64,000 nucleotides of DNA from contig JABACO010000076.1 of assembly GCA_013339895.1 (NCBI GenBank), positions 79,695 to 143,694 on the forward strand. The letters are read 5' to 3'. The position numbers were made by a program, and so were the translations under genes. Every line of letters starts with the position of its first letter. Position 1 is the stretch's first letter. Shown here in pieces: positions 10,540 to 22,265 of the stretch. The notes beneath the pieces were generated by a model. It was not told the DNA's origin, did no database searches, and saw only the letters and a program-made list of their open reading frames with translations. This stretch comes from Ephydatia muelleri (Eukaryota; Porifera; Demospongiae; Spongillida; Spongillidae).

Positions 10540-13245
10540 CTGTCAATCAGCAAACATCCAAGCAGTGCCTGCCCTACAGTTCCTACCTAGGCTGAGATCG
10601 ATCCCCCCATCCCACGAGACCTTAACATCATGACCATACTAAGGTCATTCTCTAAGCTCACAGCAGCAGGGCTTAGAATTCAACATCTGATCGATGTGGC
10701 AGAGACACCTCTACAGACACCGGTTCTTCAATCCCTTAGGGCTGTCGTCAATCTGTTGGCTCTGCATGGGCAAAGCTCACAAGGAGATATCTGTTTACCT
10801 TACCAGGAGACATCCACACAATAGCAGTTGGTGAGACTCTTCGAAGGTAGCCAGCCAAATTCCTGTGTGGCAATGAGAATGATATTCTTTAAGCCTTGTC
10901 AGTATGGCGTTGCTTGCCCACACTGTAAGGTCATGCATTGAGAAGCATTGGATGGACGATGATTTTGGAATACTGACAGTCGACATGAGAAATGCTTTTA
11001 ACTTGGCATCACGTCAAGCGATGCTGTCAGAATGTAAAATGCATTTTACAGAGCTACTTCAGACAGTGATTTGGTGCTGTGGTGAGCATCTACTGTTTTG
11101 GCACTTCATGGGGTCCCTAACATCAGAGTCGGTAGTCCAGTAAAGGTGACCCCCTTGGACCACTCCTCTTCTCCCTTGTTTTGAACATATTTGTCACTTG
11201 TTTTGTCTTCCTTTCTCCAGTGAGTCTTGAAAGTTCTCTCACTGATTAGTGAAACTGATGCCCCTGTGTCAACTTCCATTTCTAACGCCTTCCCATCGAC
11301 AAGCACAGACACCATGAATGGGTCAACTTTCTGTCCACTAACTTTTGACAAGTTGATGACAAAACTTTCCTCTTCAGCCTCCACAACCTTCGCGTTCTGG
11401 CCCTTAGGTGGCTTTGAATTGCCGCCAGTCTTTCCTTTGCTTCGGCACACGCGGGAAGTGTGTCCATTTTTCCCACAGGTATGACATTCTGATTCTTTGT
11501 GCCAACAGTCTGGTGCAAGATGCTTGCCACCTTACCTATAACACGTAGGGGAACTCTTCGAAGGTGCTCTATCTTTTGAAGTACTTGTACTGGATCCTCG
11601 GTTGTTTTTCAACTTTTGGCTCTTCTTCAATGCATCAACCGGTACAGCCGCTTGAACCTGCTGCTGCAAGTCAGCTGTGTTGCGGTCCGCCGACTCAAGC
11701 GCTTGGGCAATATCCTGAGCCTTTTTAAACGTTAAATTTGGCTCCGCAAGCAGACGTCGCTGAAATGTGCTCATCCTTGATGCCACACACTAGCCTGTCG
11801 CGTAGCATCTCTTCCAAGGAGGCTCCAAAGTCACAACGCATTGCAAGTTGCCTTAGTTCCGAAACAAATGCACGTTCTCGCCGTTTTGTCTCGTCCTAGA
11901 GTTGAAATTGAATCGCTGAACAGTGATGGCTGGCGCTGGGTTGAAGTGATTTTGCAGCAGTGCCACTAAGTCCCCGTAGGACTTGTCAGCCGGTTTGTCT
12001 GGAGCGACTAGACTTCTGATCAACTTGTAGGTTGATGCCCCACAAACACTCAGTAGAATGGCTCTTTTCTTCGCTGCATCATCTACATCATTAGCAACAA
12101 AGTACTAGTACTGCTCCTACCTCTCGCTATAAGCAGTTTCTGTCGCGCTGTCAAACTTTTAAATGGTCCCATACCTCTAAATGTCACTTCTTTCTCTTTT
12201 GGATCAAATCCCGACTCGTCGCCAATTTATGTTGTAACCTAGCTATATCTGAGTCCCGCGAGGTAGCCAACGACGTAAGGGTCACCCGGTCTCGAGGCCG
12301 ACAACATAAACGAACCGCACAGCAGTACTATAATGGCTTTGCTACCAATACTAGCTCCGATCTTTGGACCACTTCAATGCATGTGTTTCCCCGGCAGAGG
12401 CTATTTCTATTGATGAGTTGCTTAATTCTCCAACGACCCAAAAGATGCTGTCCACTAAAATAGAGAACAAGCAGTTTCAGTTGCTTTTTGATGCCTCCTC
12501 TATTCCAAACAGGGCTCGTTTAATGCCTGCTTCATCAAACCTTGCAGCTTCTTGGCTATCAGTTATACCCTCTCCAGGTCTTAACCTCCACCTTGACACA
12601 GCTGAATTCCAAACAGCCTTAAAATGGTGGCTAGGTATTGACATGTTTGGTGGTATAGTAGGTGCGTGCCCATCTTGTTCAACCCAGTCATTAGATCCCT
12701 TAGGTCACCACGCCCTAACATGTAGATATAATGGGGATGTAGTGTCACGCCACAACCAACATAGGAATACCTTTTTTTGAGAATCCTGCAGACAGGCTGG
12801 TGTTGGTGGACAAATGGAGGTAGGAAGTGGTTTGGGGCATGATGAACGGCGCACCCGGCCAGCTGATGTCCTAGTGCCAAATTGAATGGGATCTGGGGAA
12901 ACCTGCAGCTTTTGATCTCACTGTTGCATCACCGCTTAATCAAAGCATCCTCAATGAAGTCATCTGCCCGGGTTTCCGAACAAAGGAAGCATGCCTCCAA
13001 CGATGTTAGTGCTCAGAGCTAGGCTGGTCATGCATACCTTTAGCTGTTGAGACTTATGGTTGCTGGGGAGCAGAAGCACGCCTACATCTTTCACGCCTTG
13101 CCTCTCGCCTACTAAATTGCTCCAAATCACATGCCACCTCAACACTGTATGGTAGGCTCAACTTGGTTCTAGTCAGAGCAAATGCAAGGGCACTGCTATC
13201 CCGAGCATATGGCGTCGGCTCTGACATCCCAGCTTAACTATAGGT
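10540..13245 (+). mobile_element. Non-LTR retrotransposon (reverse transcriptase plus R2-type zinc finger/endonuclease), interrupted
   Basis: Left part (about 10540-11200): decayed reverse transcriptase. Motif A is ILTVDMRNAFNLASRQAML near 10970-11020, and motif B/C surroundings are GDPLGPLLFSLVLNIF at about 11150-11190. Right part (12362-13245): an open frame ending in a CPSC..GHHALTC..RHN zinc-binding block, then GKPAAFDLTVASPLN, SELGW.CIPLAVETYGCWGAEA and LYGRLNLVLVRANARALLSR. CxxC-H-C followed by RHN and a D-(V/L)TV strand is the arrangement of the restriction-like endonuclease of R2/R4/NeSL-class elements (known for those clades; assignment here is inference). Stops and shifts interrupt the right part after RHNQHRNTFF. 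About 1.1 kb between the halves is an LTR fossil on the other strand. Confidence 0.68.
11200..12310 (-). mobile_element. Fossil LTR retrotransposon (gag and protease region) nested in the non-LTR element
   Basis: On the minus strand the order is gag C-terminal part, zinc-knuckle region and a retropepsin with the DTGAS active-site motif, as in Ty3/gypsy elements. At the right edge (about 12231-12307) a segment bounded by TGTTGT and ACAACA looks like the remains of a terminal repeat, followed inward by a sequence resembling a primer-binding site (tggcgacgag). Reverse transcriptase and integrase are not present here, so the copy is partial. It carries several breaks and cannot be active. It inserted into the non-LTR element after that element had landed. 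Confidence 0.72.
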
Positions 13246-13534
13246 CGACAATCAGCTGTTCAGACATAGTCGTTGTGTATTTTGTGTGTGCTCATTTACA
13301 TAGTTACATTTACATTACCTGCTGTGGTGCTGTGTACAATCTATTATTAAATAATAAAATTGTCACCAATAATTATAATTTTAATTTTTTTTGTTTAATG
13401 TTAATTTTCAATGCGCGTGCACCTCTTTCGTATATCAATTTTGGCTTAGTTCGTTCGGTTCCGTTGATCGTGACACACTAACAGTTCCTGCACGCAGAAA
13501 GCTGCCAACGTCAGGTAACGGGTATGCATGTACG

Positions 13535-14561
13535 CAGTGATGCCGCGGTCAGCTATTATCGATCCGGTCGCGTTCACGGCTAACCGTACCGGATCCACAC
13601 GGTCACGTTGGCGGACGAACAGTGACCGTGTTTTACCAATACGGTCACGGTGGCGGTTTGACGGTTGGCCGCCTGGATTCAAGCCGGTCCCGGTCGATAT
13701 CCGGTCCAAACCAACAGCACGAATTAAATTTAATAACCATCTGATTCTAGTGTATATTTAACGTTACTCTTTCCACTCAGCCAGCATCCATCCGCCATCT
13801 CTTGCGGTCAGCTTTAGCTGAGAAAATACCCTTTCAGAGTGAGCACTGGACACCGGAATGGGTAAATCAGTATTTTAGCAATGCGAAGGAAGTTTAATAG
13901 CTTCATGGTCGCTCCACCATTGCATGACGTCATTAACGCGCCAGTTAAGCATATAGCGCTTCAACTCGTCTTCTATGCTCCCTCGCGCTCCTGTGTGCCA
14001 CCCCAAGGATCTCTTTGGTAGCAGTACATGGCTGCAGCAGAATGCATGATGTAGTTGAAATTCGCACTTGTAATGCCAAAATGTTGACTTACGTCAAAGC
14101 CAATGCATCCAGTGCAAATATATTGTGATTGGGAACAGCATCTCCCTAGATGAAACTTCTGCAGAATCTGCACACCACAAAATCCATTAATTTTATTCGA
14201 ATAAACAGTGATATTACTCATGTATTCTATAGATAGTGTAAATAAAAATATATCATTCTTAACTACCCGGCAGGAAAGCGGTGTCAGAGTATGTCTTGTT
14301 ATCGAATTGTCACTTCGGTGCATGATTGTGTCAATTCTCACAGGTTCCCAGTCCTAGGTTATCCAACAAAATTTCTTTATGTCTGACCCGCAGTTGACCG
14401 TCAAAATTTTTGACGGTCCCACGGTTTTTGGCCTCAATAGGCTGACGGTTAAGTGGTTCGCGAACTAATTCAATTATTCACTTTTCCTGACGGTCACGGA
14501 CGCGGTCAAGCCAACCGTATCGCCTAGTTTGACGGTTGGCGGGCGAACCGCGGCATCACTG
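13535..14561 (-). mobile_element. hAT deletion derivative with 8-base target duplication
   Basis: The ends are CAGTGATGCCGCGGT at 13535 and its complement ACCGCGGCATCACTG ending at 14561. Direct repeats of catgtacg (13527-13534 and 14562-14569) are a perfect 8-base target-site duplication, diagnostic of hAT. On the minus strand near 13975-13770 lies the remnant of a transposase dimerisation domain: ELKRYMLNWR..VMQWWSDHEAIKLPSHC, a stop, then IPVSSAHSERVFSQ. The catalytic core is deleted. The subterminal regions are full of 'gacggt/accgt' words that may be transposase-binding sites. Perfect flanking repeats suggest a fairly recent insertion of an already defective copy. Confidence 0.88.
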
Positions 14562-14569
14562 CATGTACG

Positions 14570-15525
14570 TATCTTGTCTGTTTTACTTGTATGCCAAAAT
14601 GTTGACTTTGAGTCCTCGAAGTGTGCATAACACAGATATTCACTTGTACTGCGCTTAACTTCAACGGATTAGCCAAATTCCAATGCCATGCGATAATGAG
14701 GGTCTAGTTACTTGTTACGTAGGTAAAAGTGGGGACGAGACCTAATGTCCATTTTTTGCAATGAAACACCCGTGATTGATATCTCCGTCAAATTATGTTA
14801 TTAACGTTAACGTGATGCATATAATTATAACTATTCCAAATGGGGCCGGGGAACGAGCGAGGATGTTACAAGAGATGGCATTGCCGCCATTTTTAATAGT
14901 AATCATTGAATCATGAGCACCAATGACCATTATAATATAAATCCTCCAAGAACCGACAGGTTCAAGATAAAAAATATGTTTTCATCTCAGTAAAACACAC
15001 TGCATGGCGTTTAGTGGATCAGAATCTGTTGCCGCAAGTAAAAAAATCCAACACGCGAATCGAGATTTATAGCTGGTGGAATACTGTAATTAGGTCAGGA
15101 AACTTCATTTTATGTACTTGTCTACGGAAAGCACTATTTTGCCACCAGTAACCATACTTTCAATATAAAGCTGGTATTTTCGTTTTAGAATCTAAGACAG
15201 AGGATACTGTGCTACAAGATTCCGTTGCCACAAGTGAAGTATCATCTTGGATTAGTTAGTAATTATCAAATATAGGTTTTTGCTGTACATTATTAATAGC
15301 ACGTATTTTATAAAAACGGATAATGGATAATATACCAATAAACAAATATCATATTAAATATGCACAACAGAAATCATGCGATGGGATCTCAGAAACAAAA
15401 AATATATAACTTTTACAACATTGGTGACCGCTAATTTCTCCGGGCCATATTATTATTGCTCCACTATACAGCATAATACATATACACCCCACCAATAATT
15501 TACAATTATTATTAATACAACAGCT
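14570..15525. other. No gene seen
   Basis: AT-rich sequence with scattered short inverted words. No exon or repeat family was recognised. Confidence 0.4.
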
Positions 15526-15529
15526 TAAG

Positions 15530-15990
15530 GGATGTTTTTGCCCAGTTTTGTCACAGGGCCAGGCTGGGTGGTCAACTTGAGGTAGGTCATGATAGGGGGC
15601 TGAAAGTTCGCTCAGACATCCTAGTGCCCAACTGGATGATTGGGAAGCCAGCTGCTTTTGACCTAACAGTGGTCTCTCCGCTTAACTCCACTACATTGAA
15701 TGAAGCAGGAGCCAGAAGTGGGTCAGCTACTGGAAAGGCTGAAGTGCACAGAGTTGGGTTGGGTCTGCATACCCTTGGCAGTAGAGACCTACATGTATGG
15801 TTGTTGGGCTGTGGAAGCTCAGGGTTCCATTTCTCGGCTGGCTGCCTGTCTGGCTTTGCAGTTTCAGTGTAGCAAGTCAAAGGCCATTACAAGCATCTAT
15901 CAGAGACTGAACCTCACCTTAGTTCGCTGCAATGCCAGAGCCTTGCTATCCCACGCTAGGTTTCAGCATTCAGTGGGCGAGGGCTGAAAA
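15530..15990 (+). mobile_element. 3' end of the same non-LTR retrotransposon family, copy 3
   Basis: Reads DILVPNWMIGKPAAFDLTVV and SPLNSTTLNEAGA in one frame. A second frame then reads CTELGWVCIPLAVETY, QRLNLTLVRCNARALLSHAR and a stop after SVGEG. The frame therefore changes once in the middle. It is otherwise the best-preserved copy of the endonuclease tail in the window. It is followed by T-rich and A-rich low-complexity sequence at 16018-16140, possibly the element's 3' tail. Confidence 0.7.
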
Positions 15991-16184
15991 TGTTTTGTGT
16001 GTGTGTTTTTCCTTTCAGGTTTTTTTTTGTTTTTTTGTGTGTTTTTTTCTCTCTTTTAATAATTGTGTGTAGTCTAATATTCTGTTGTTTCAGTTAATTC
16101 CCGTAAATAGGATTATGAAAAAAAAAAACAACAACAACCTAACAATCCAACTACATTTTAAACTACTAACGATTAAAGTCTGCA

Positions 16185-16440
16185 GGTACCATATTCCTAG
16201 CTAGAATAGCCCTTGTGATGGCTCTCACCAGAGGGATATTCAGCCTCCCCATGTCATTTATTACTCTAAGATGTAAGCGTCCTTCAGCTCCCCAGCAACC
16301 ATAAGTCTAAACAGCCAAAGGTATGCATGACCAACCTAGCTCTCTCTGAGCACTTAGAGGCATGCTTCCGTTGTTCGGAAACCCGGGCAGATGTGTTGTC
16401 AGGCACTTCTTCATTGAGGCTGCCTAGCGGTGATGCAACA
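16185..16440 (-). mobile_element. 3' end fragment of the same non-LTR family, copy 4, opposite strand
   Basis: The minus strand reads ELGWSCIPLAV, TYGCWGAEGRLHL and RLNIPLVRAITRAILAR with stops between, again the family tail. It lies tail to tail with the copy at 15.5-16.0 kb. Confidence 0.6.
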
Positions 16441-16454
16441 ATACTTTTTTAATA

Positions 16455-17575
16455 ATTAAAAAAATTGGGTAGTTAATAAGCAGCACTGACGCTACATTCA
16501 GCCAATGTCACTTTGAACCTAGCTTTACAGCAGTACACGTACGTCTGCGTCCTCTGATCTGTTCTGAGAAGCTATACTGGACCTATACGTGCAATAGGTT
16601 GGGTTCGATCGCGCTCGATCGTGTGCGTGGCATACAGTTCAGTTACGTCACGAACATATGACTCAGGATGGTTTCCACAGCATTTTGAGTAGATTTGCAG
16701 TATAAAATTTGGTCGTGTACGCTAAAATAACGCACGAAGACGAAAAGGTCTATTGGTTCAACGTCACTATTGAAAGACCAGTCTGGTCCTGTCAGGCACA
16801 TACGGGCGGGCTCATTATCACGTAATCATTTTATTGCATTGCGGTATAGATTTTTAAAAAAGTGCATGGGTGAACCTCTGCCTAGCTTCCGTCTCTGGAT
16901 TAATGGCATTGCGGATAGAACCCATCCTTTGGTGGCAGTGACGTCATAATGAAAAAGTACACAAATCCTGCAAGACGTCTTTTCTCCGCTCCTCTTTAGG
17001 AAGATGTTGGCCTGCACACTATACACCCTTCTACGCAGACCCCAGTGATTCTGGATGCATACAATATTCCAAATGGCCCAGAAAACACATCAGGTGCACA
17101 ATGTTGAAGAAACTACCGGTATATCCATACTGTACACGCATAATAACACGAAATGGCATGCGTTAACTATCCATGTGCATGCAAGTTAGAGATGTTGATG
17201 AGTCAGATTTTATGGGGCCTATGACCGGGACCCAAACGCTCTGTTACCCGGGCCTCACTAGCTACGGCTCTCACCGGTTAGAAGCGTAATGGATACAAAT
17301 TAATCTATTGCAGTCACATGCATGGTGCCTCTACATCAATTGCATCTTCATGCAAACGCTTGTGTGTACGTTGCCTTTTTTCCGGTAGAGAAGACTCAAT
17401 TCCTAAACCATCGGCTACCAAGCCCGCAGATGTTAATTAGCAACCGCGTATGGGATCGTTTCAAGCCTAACGCATAGGACCCTACATTATAAAATTTCCA
17501 GTACGCGCAATAGCCTGCGTTGAAATGTATGGCTAATTACAATCTATGAACAGATTCTCCGATTCTCAGTGCGTA
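16455..17575. other. No gene seen
   Basis: Non-coding by inspection. At 17448-17482 a sequence (gggatcgtttcaagcctaac) is roughly the complement of 17610-17640 (gcgttaggtccc...gaaacgatcc), so the edge of the duplicated block contains a small palindromic repeat. Confidence 0.4.
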
Positions 17576-17576
17576 A

Positions 17577-19212
17577 GGAGCAATGTGTAGAGGGCATTTC
17601 ACAAATCTTATGCGTTAGGTCCCTTTTCGCTGAAACGATCCATATCATGAGATTCAATGAATTTCATTAGATGGACGATCAATTTTGTACGTCCGTAGTA
17701 CATGTACGTTTAAATTGCATGCTACGAATGTAATACAATTTGGACCACGAGGCCCCATTATACCTTGAGGCCCGGGGTAGGTAACCCGCTAACCCCCCGG
17801 CTCACCGGCCTGACTGATAGAACGCCCTAAAAGTAGCCGTCGGTGGATTTACACATGTAATCTTCAAAGGGGTATGAGCCTCTTCTGTTGAATATTACAG
17901 ACCGAGAAGTTAATTATTTAAGCAATTTTAACACCGACGACAAATTCCAAATGACGTAAGAAAACGTAATAAAAAACAACTGATAAACGAAAATTTGATG
18001 CGGAGATAAGAATCCGAACTAACACTGGCCTAAACCTATATTGTACGTACTTTCTCTTTTTACGCTCCAAACAAATATATATTCACCACAATCAGTGCCA
18101 TCATGGGTACGCTGATGTAGCACCAAGCCGAAGGGAAAATGAACACTTCGCCCGCGCCATAGGCCATGAAATAGCCGACCAGGGCCAGGGCCGAGGTGAC
18201 CAAGTTGGTCCTGTAGTGGGACGTCGTGAGCCCCGGAATTAGCCACAGCATCAGATACATCAGGTAGTTGGCATTGAAGTCTACTAGGTTGTAGGACGTC
18301 CATTCCCAGTAGAGGTGGGAGAGCTGCCTGCGAGTGCACACGAGGCTGTTGGCAAACACGCTGTGCTCTTTGGTCTGCGGGTTGGTTGCGGGGTCGTAGA
18401 GGGCCCGCGAAATTAGGTTCACTCCCATCCAGCAAAGGCTCATCGCGATGGCGGTGAAGAAAGTGCTCCTCTCCCGCTCGCGGCTGATCTGGTAGAAGTA
18501 CACGTTCCACATCAGTGGTTGGAGAATGACGAAAACGTAAGCCACCTCCGTCAGATAGCGGTTGACGGGTTTGTCACACTCGTTCACGGTCCAGTATTGC
18601 ACGGTTTGCAGGAGTTCCATCAGGGTGTAAAAGAGGACCACCCATTGAATGTTGGTGGCTCGCAGGCGTGGGGCGGCGGTACAAATGTAAGCCACCACGG
18701 CAGCGCCAACCACAAAGAAAGCACAGGAAATCTCTGCGTTGTAGCACATTGCCTTTGTTACTCTTATTCTTGACTTCGGAAACTGTCGAGTTCCGTTTAA
18801 TTACGTACTACAATATCTGGATATTATAGTAAACTGACTGACGTCACGGGAACCGTCGATTATCTATGCGTTAACTCTCACAGGTGCAGGGAGATTTCCA
18901 GCCTGTCGATGATTCGGGTTGATAAACCCATCAGGTTTTGATTTTATAAATGATCAGTCTTTCGTGTGCAACAGTGCAATATTGCGCCGCAGGTGCTTTA
19001 ATCCCACTTTTTTTTGTAATCTTACCACTAGCGTTTCTAGAGTCAACAGCACACTGTTCAGTTTATTTGCTTGTTAAATTCCCCGAAACGCTTGTTTCTT
19101 ACAATACCGCAACAAGTTTTGGCTAACCACTGTCTATCATACCAATTCATTATCACGACTTCTGGTTACTGAAGCCATGATGATGAAGAACTTAATCTTC
19201 AAGTGTCAAGGG
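17577..19212. repeat. Duplicated block, copy A
   Basis: This segment is repeated in the same orientation at 25253-26518. Shared landmarks in order are 'gcaatgtgtagag', 'ccttgaggcccgggg', 'agaacgccctaaaagtagcc', the MCYN gene, 'aactgactgacgt', 'gtgcagggagatttccagcc' and 'cttctggttactgaagcc'. Copy A is longer because copy B lacks about 120 bases near the left edge and about 200 bases around the start of the gene. The left edge (about 17577-17640) also recurs at 48655-48760, so it is a dispersed repeat. Confidence 0.88.
18060..18749 (-). CDS. Intronless seven-helix membrane protein of MCYN family, function unknown
   Basis: 229 codons, uninterrupted, with ATG at 18749 and TAA at 18060. The protein begins MCYNAEIS. 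It has about seven hydrophobic segments, at residues 8-25, 36-53, 66-84, 96-113, 155-174, 182-198 and 201-227. Conserved-looking polar motifs sit inside or beside helices: MELLQTVQYW (44-53), NECDKPVNRYLT (56-67), LQPLMWNVYFYQ (76-87) and HLYWEW (135-140). I recall small membrane proteins starting MC(W/Y)N, with MExLQxxQY and a following QP..WN, from giant viruses and from algae and other protists (possibly the family called DUF5765; the name is uncertain). The coding sequence is visibly richer in GC than the surrounding AT-rich DNA and has no intron, unlike the spliced genes nearby. Horizontal acquisition is possible but not shown. A recipient partial copy lies at 25.6-26.2 kb. Confidence 0.75.
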   Translation of the reverse strand: MCYNAEISCAFFVVGAAVVAYICTAAPRLRATNIQWVVLFYTLMELLQTVQYWTVNECDKPVNRYLTEVAYVFVILQPLMWNVYFYQISRERERSTFFTAIAMSLCWMGVNLISRALYDPATNPQTKEHSVFANSLVCTRRQLSHLYWEWTSYNLVDFNANYLMYLMLWLIPGLTTSHYRTNLVTSALALVGYFMAYGAGEVFIFPSAWCYISVPMMALIVVNIYLFGA

Positions 19213-20340
19213 CGTGTCATAGTGCCATATATGTGCAGAGTCTCCCCACGTAAACGAATGATGATACGCGTCGTATGCGGACTGATATGCTGATAACAGT
19301 ATCAGCATATGAGCAGCAGTATGCAGATGGATATGAAGGGGATTCGGTCATAGATAATAGAGAAGAGATGGGCAACAATCACGTGATCCATTCAGAATGC
19401 TCGGACTATACGAGATAGTTATATTCGCACCTCAAAAAGAGTCACAAGGTGGAGATAAAATGCATTTTTTGATAATCACTGGTGTAGCGTTCTAGCTATA
19501 AATCGATAGTCGGATGAAAGTTTATTGAGTTTATGGACAAAAACATGAATTTCATTAAGTCACGTACATGACTTTATGAATCACATTACACCACGTGGCA
19601 TTCCGTTGGCGAAATCCAATTATGCTGTCATAGGCGATTAATTAGGTTAGTTAATTGTGCATTATGCAAGACATTGCGGTACAAGATAACATGACTGCAC
19701 CGCTGCGGTAATGAATGCTTTGAAGTGCAGTCTACCCATATATACGCGTAGTCAAACCAGCTCTCAATTGCATGCAGGGTAAATGCATGATGAAGAGATT
19801 AGAACTAACTTGCTGCCCACAATCGCAATTGCCCACAATTGCACTGATGCTTGGATGTGCATTCGCTGTTACACATCATCAGCAGCCTGCATAGTTTTAC
19901 TCATATCGAGAAATCGTCCATACATCGGAGGTCATGCATCTTGCGATTTATTTTCAAATTGAATTTAAACACGTTTAGTATGTACAATAAATTGGTCTGA
20001 TTATAATCTGTACTTTATAAATTGATATCATGAACTGTTCTTTAACTAAAATCAAGACAAAAAATTAATTTCTACCGCTGGCGCATAATTTAGTTATACA
20101 TGTATGTCATTGCGCAATGCCTTGCGTCATCTGCCAAAATTATTCAGTAAAACGAATCAACTTAAATTTCCTGTGTAAGCTGCATGACTATATAAATGCC
20201 GATGCGCGATGACGACGCCATGTATTACGTTAGCGGTTGTTATAATTTAAGCTGAATCAAGTTATTGTGCACATTTATTCACCATTATGATAATATTGTC
20301 AATTACACTTGCTGGCATTGCCGCATCAGGCCTAAAAGGC
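19213..20340. other. No gene seen
   Basis: AT-rich, with many short palindromic words (gcatgc, acatgt). No exon motif was recognised on either strand. Confidence 0.4.
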
Positions 20341-20344
20341 ATGT

Positions 20345-20545
20345 CATCACCACCAAAACACGTTTCTGCACACAATGTGTGGTTTGTATATGTATAGTAT
20401 GTGCTTTAAAAAACATACACAATTTGCTCTCTTAGAACTGCTATAGCTAGTAGATCCAAATGTACATGTACACCAGGCAGCCTAACATCAGTTTAGACAA
20501 TACACTATTCAGCTAGCTAACCACAGTTTACATAGCACACAATGA
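20345..20545. repeat. Dispersed repeat, copy 1
   Basis: Shares with 29905-30065 the ordered words 'tgcacacaatgtgtggttt', 'tctcttagaactg', 'ggcagcctaacatca' and 'accacagtttacatagca'. The second copy is immediately left of the 3.4-kb long-inverted-repeat element. Confidence 0.75.
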
Positions 20546-20614
20546 AAGAATATTATATTTATCATCAAGGGCAAAGTGTACATTTACAGAATGCGATGCT
20601 GCATCTCATGTACC

Positions 20615-20785
20615 AACACAGGCCTAACTTGGACCTACATAGGCCTACCCTGATCCTACATGTACCACCTACACAGGCCTAACCTGGACCTAAATGTACC
20701 TACACAGGCCTAACCTGGACAATGTACATGTACCTACATCGGCCTAACCTAGACCTAAATGTACAATTACTACCCTGGACCTACT
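20615..20785. repeat. Minisatellite, about 30-base unit
   Basis: Five or so degenerate copies of a unit built on 'acaggcctaacctggaccta' and 'catgtacc'. Confidence 0.75.
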
Positions 20786-21440
20786 ACGTATAAGGTCTAA
20801 GCTTGTAAGTTTTGTAGCAAAACGCGACAGAACAGTTCAAGCAAGCTACGCTAAGCCTTCTAGTGGCGTACACCTAACCCTTCCCTTCCCTTCCCGCCCC
20901 CCCCGTACCGTGTGCATTATTTAGAAACAACATACGCCTACATGCACACTACATTGCTCAAGGTTTAAGCGCACGCCACTGTGCACGCCACTGTGCAGGG
21001 TACCGAGGAGTGTAGTGCTCCAGCAAGAGCTGGCAGCCGTGGGTAAGCGTTATGGTTACGACGCGGGATATGTACAAGCTACTATATATAGTACATAACA
21101 CAGCATCACCACTTCACCATGCAAGCGTGCGGCAGCGCACAATAGGTAGCAACAAACCTTTGCTAATGTTGCCTAATGTACGTACGTCCGTATTTCAATT
21201 TTTGTGGGCACGAGACGGGGACACTAGGAAATCCAAGAAGGAATACTTCTGTGGAATATGGAACCGAATTTTCAAATGCGAAGACCTACGTTTAAAAGCG
21301 CAGAATAGTTGCTTTGTGTATCGATCAGCTATATGTTTCTGTCAGGAGCTAACAGTAGATCTTTAAGGTTTTGACGTAATAGACTGTGGAATTTTGTGAT
21401 GAGGAACTCACCCCGTTGACTTCATGAACATTTGAAAAAA
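20786..21440. other. No gene seen; poly-C at about 20896
   Basis: An open frame at 21052-21366 (+) falls in a segment with a diverged relative at about 24090-24260 (shared words 'gggcacgaga', 'tatggaaccgaattttcaa' versus 'tatggaagccgatttttcaa'), so it is repeat sequence rather than a gene. Confidence 0.45.
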
Positions 21441-21442
21441 AA

Positions 21443-21629
21443 GCCCCTACAATTCAATGGAACCGAGGACTTATTCGGGAAAAATATGGTGACGTGTTTA
21501 AAAATCTTGCCAAATGTGCCGCACTAACAATCTGTCAGGAGCTAAGTTGTAAAAAAACATTTGGTATGCTTTCCATACTGTGTATGGAACGATTACGGAA
21601 ATATGTGATGATTACGCAAACCGCGAATT
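21443..21629. repeat. Foldback-family repeat, single arm
   Basis: Diverged relative of 24415-24606 and of the arms of the palindrome at 47053-47435. All contain 'aaatatggtgac/aaatacggcgac', 'tttaaaaatcttgccaaatg' and 'gattcgcaaaccgcgaat' in the same order. Confidence 0.65.
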
Positions 21630-21742
21630 AATGAAGGGCTACCGTTGACCGCTCATTTCTATCTGTGCGTGTGCGGTGCAAGCATTCAATATATGCATGA
21701 TGCAAATGGTTGCATGCATATGGTATATGGTTACAATGCAGA

Positions 21743-22265
21743 GTGCAGCAGATAGTATGCAGGCATTGTTTCCTTGCAACTACTGGTTATGACAATAACA
21801 AAGGTCAGGTATTGGCATCTGTTTACTACCACTATAATCTTTCGTGCAGCTAATATATAGTCCTTCACAATTCACTGGGATAAACGTTCAGTGATCATGG
21901 TTGAATGGATTTATGACTCCAGGTTAAAAGTGACACTGTCAATAAACCTAATGTTCGTGCAAAGGTGATCTGCGAGTATATATTGCATGCAGAGCGATCA
22001 CGCAACGTAATACGTTATTATTAATAGGACATTAAATAATAATCGAATCGGATCAGCTTCAAAACGTTCTATAGATCTTGCAAATAAAAAAGCGGGGGAA
22101 ATTAAAGAATGCAACGCCGAACGGACTGATCCGCAGCCATATGAACCTAGTCCCTCGTTTATGCTCTGAACAGACAATTTGCATGTCTGCGACATGAATT
22201 AATTAATCAATGATGCATATTATCTCCCACCTTACACGCCAGCTGGCCTGGTCACAAATTTCAGA
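21743..22265. repeat. Direct duplication, copy 1 (about 520 bases)
   Basis: Repeated at 23168-23694 in the same orientation with high identity, from 'gcagcagatagtatgcaggc' to 'ggtcacaaatttcag'. Non-coding. The short open frames in it are not supported. Confidence 0.9.
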
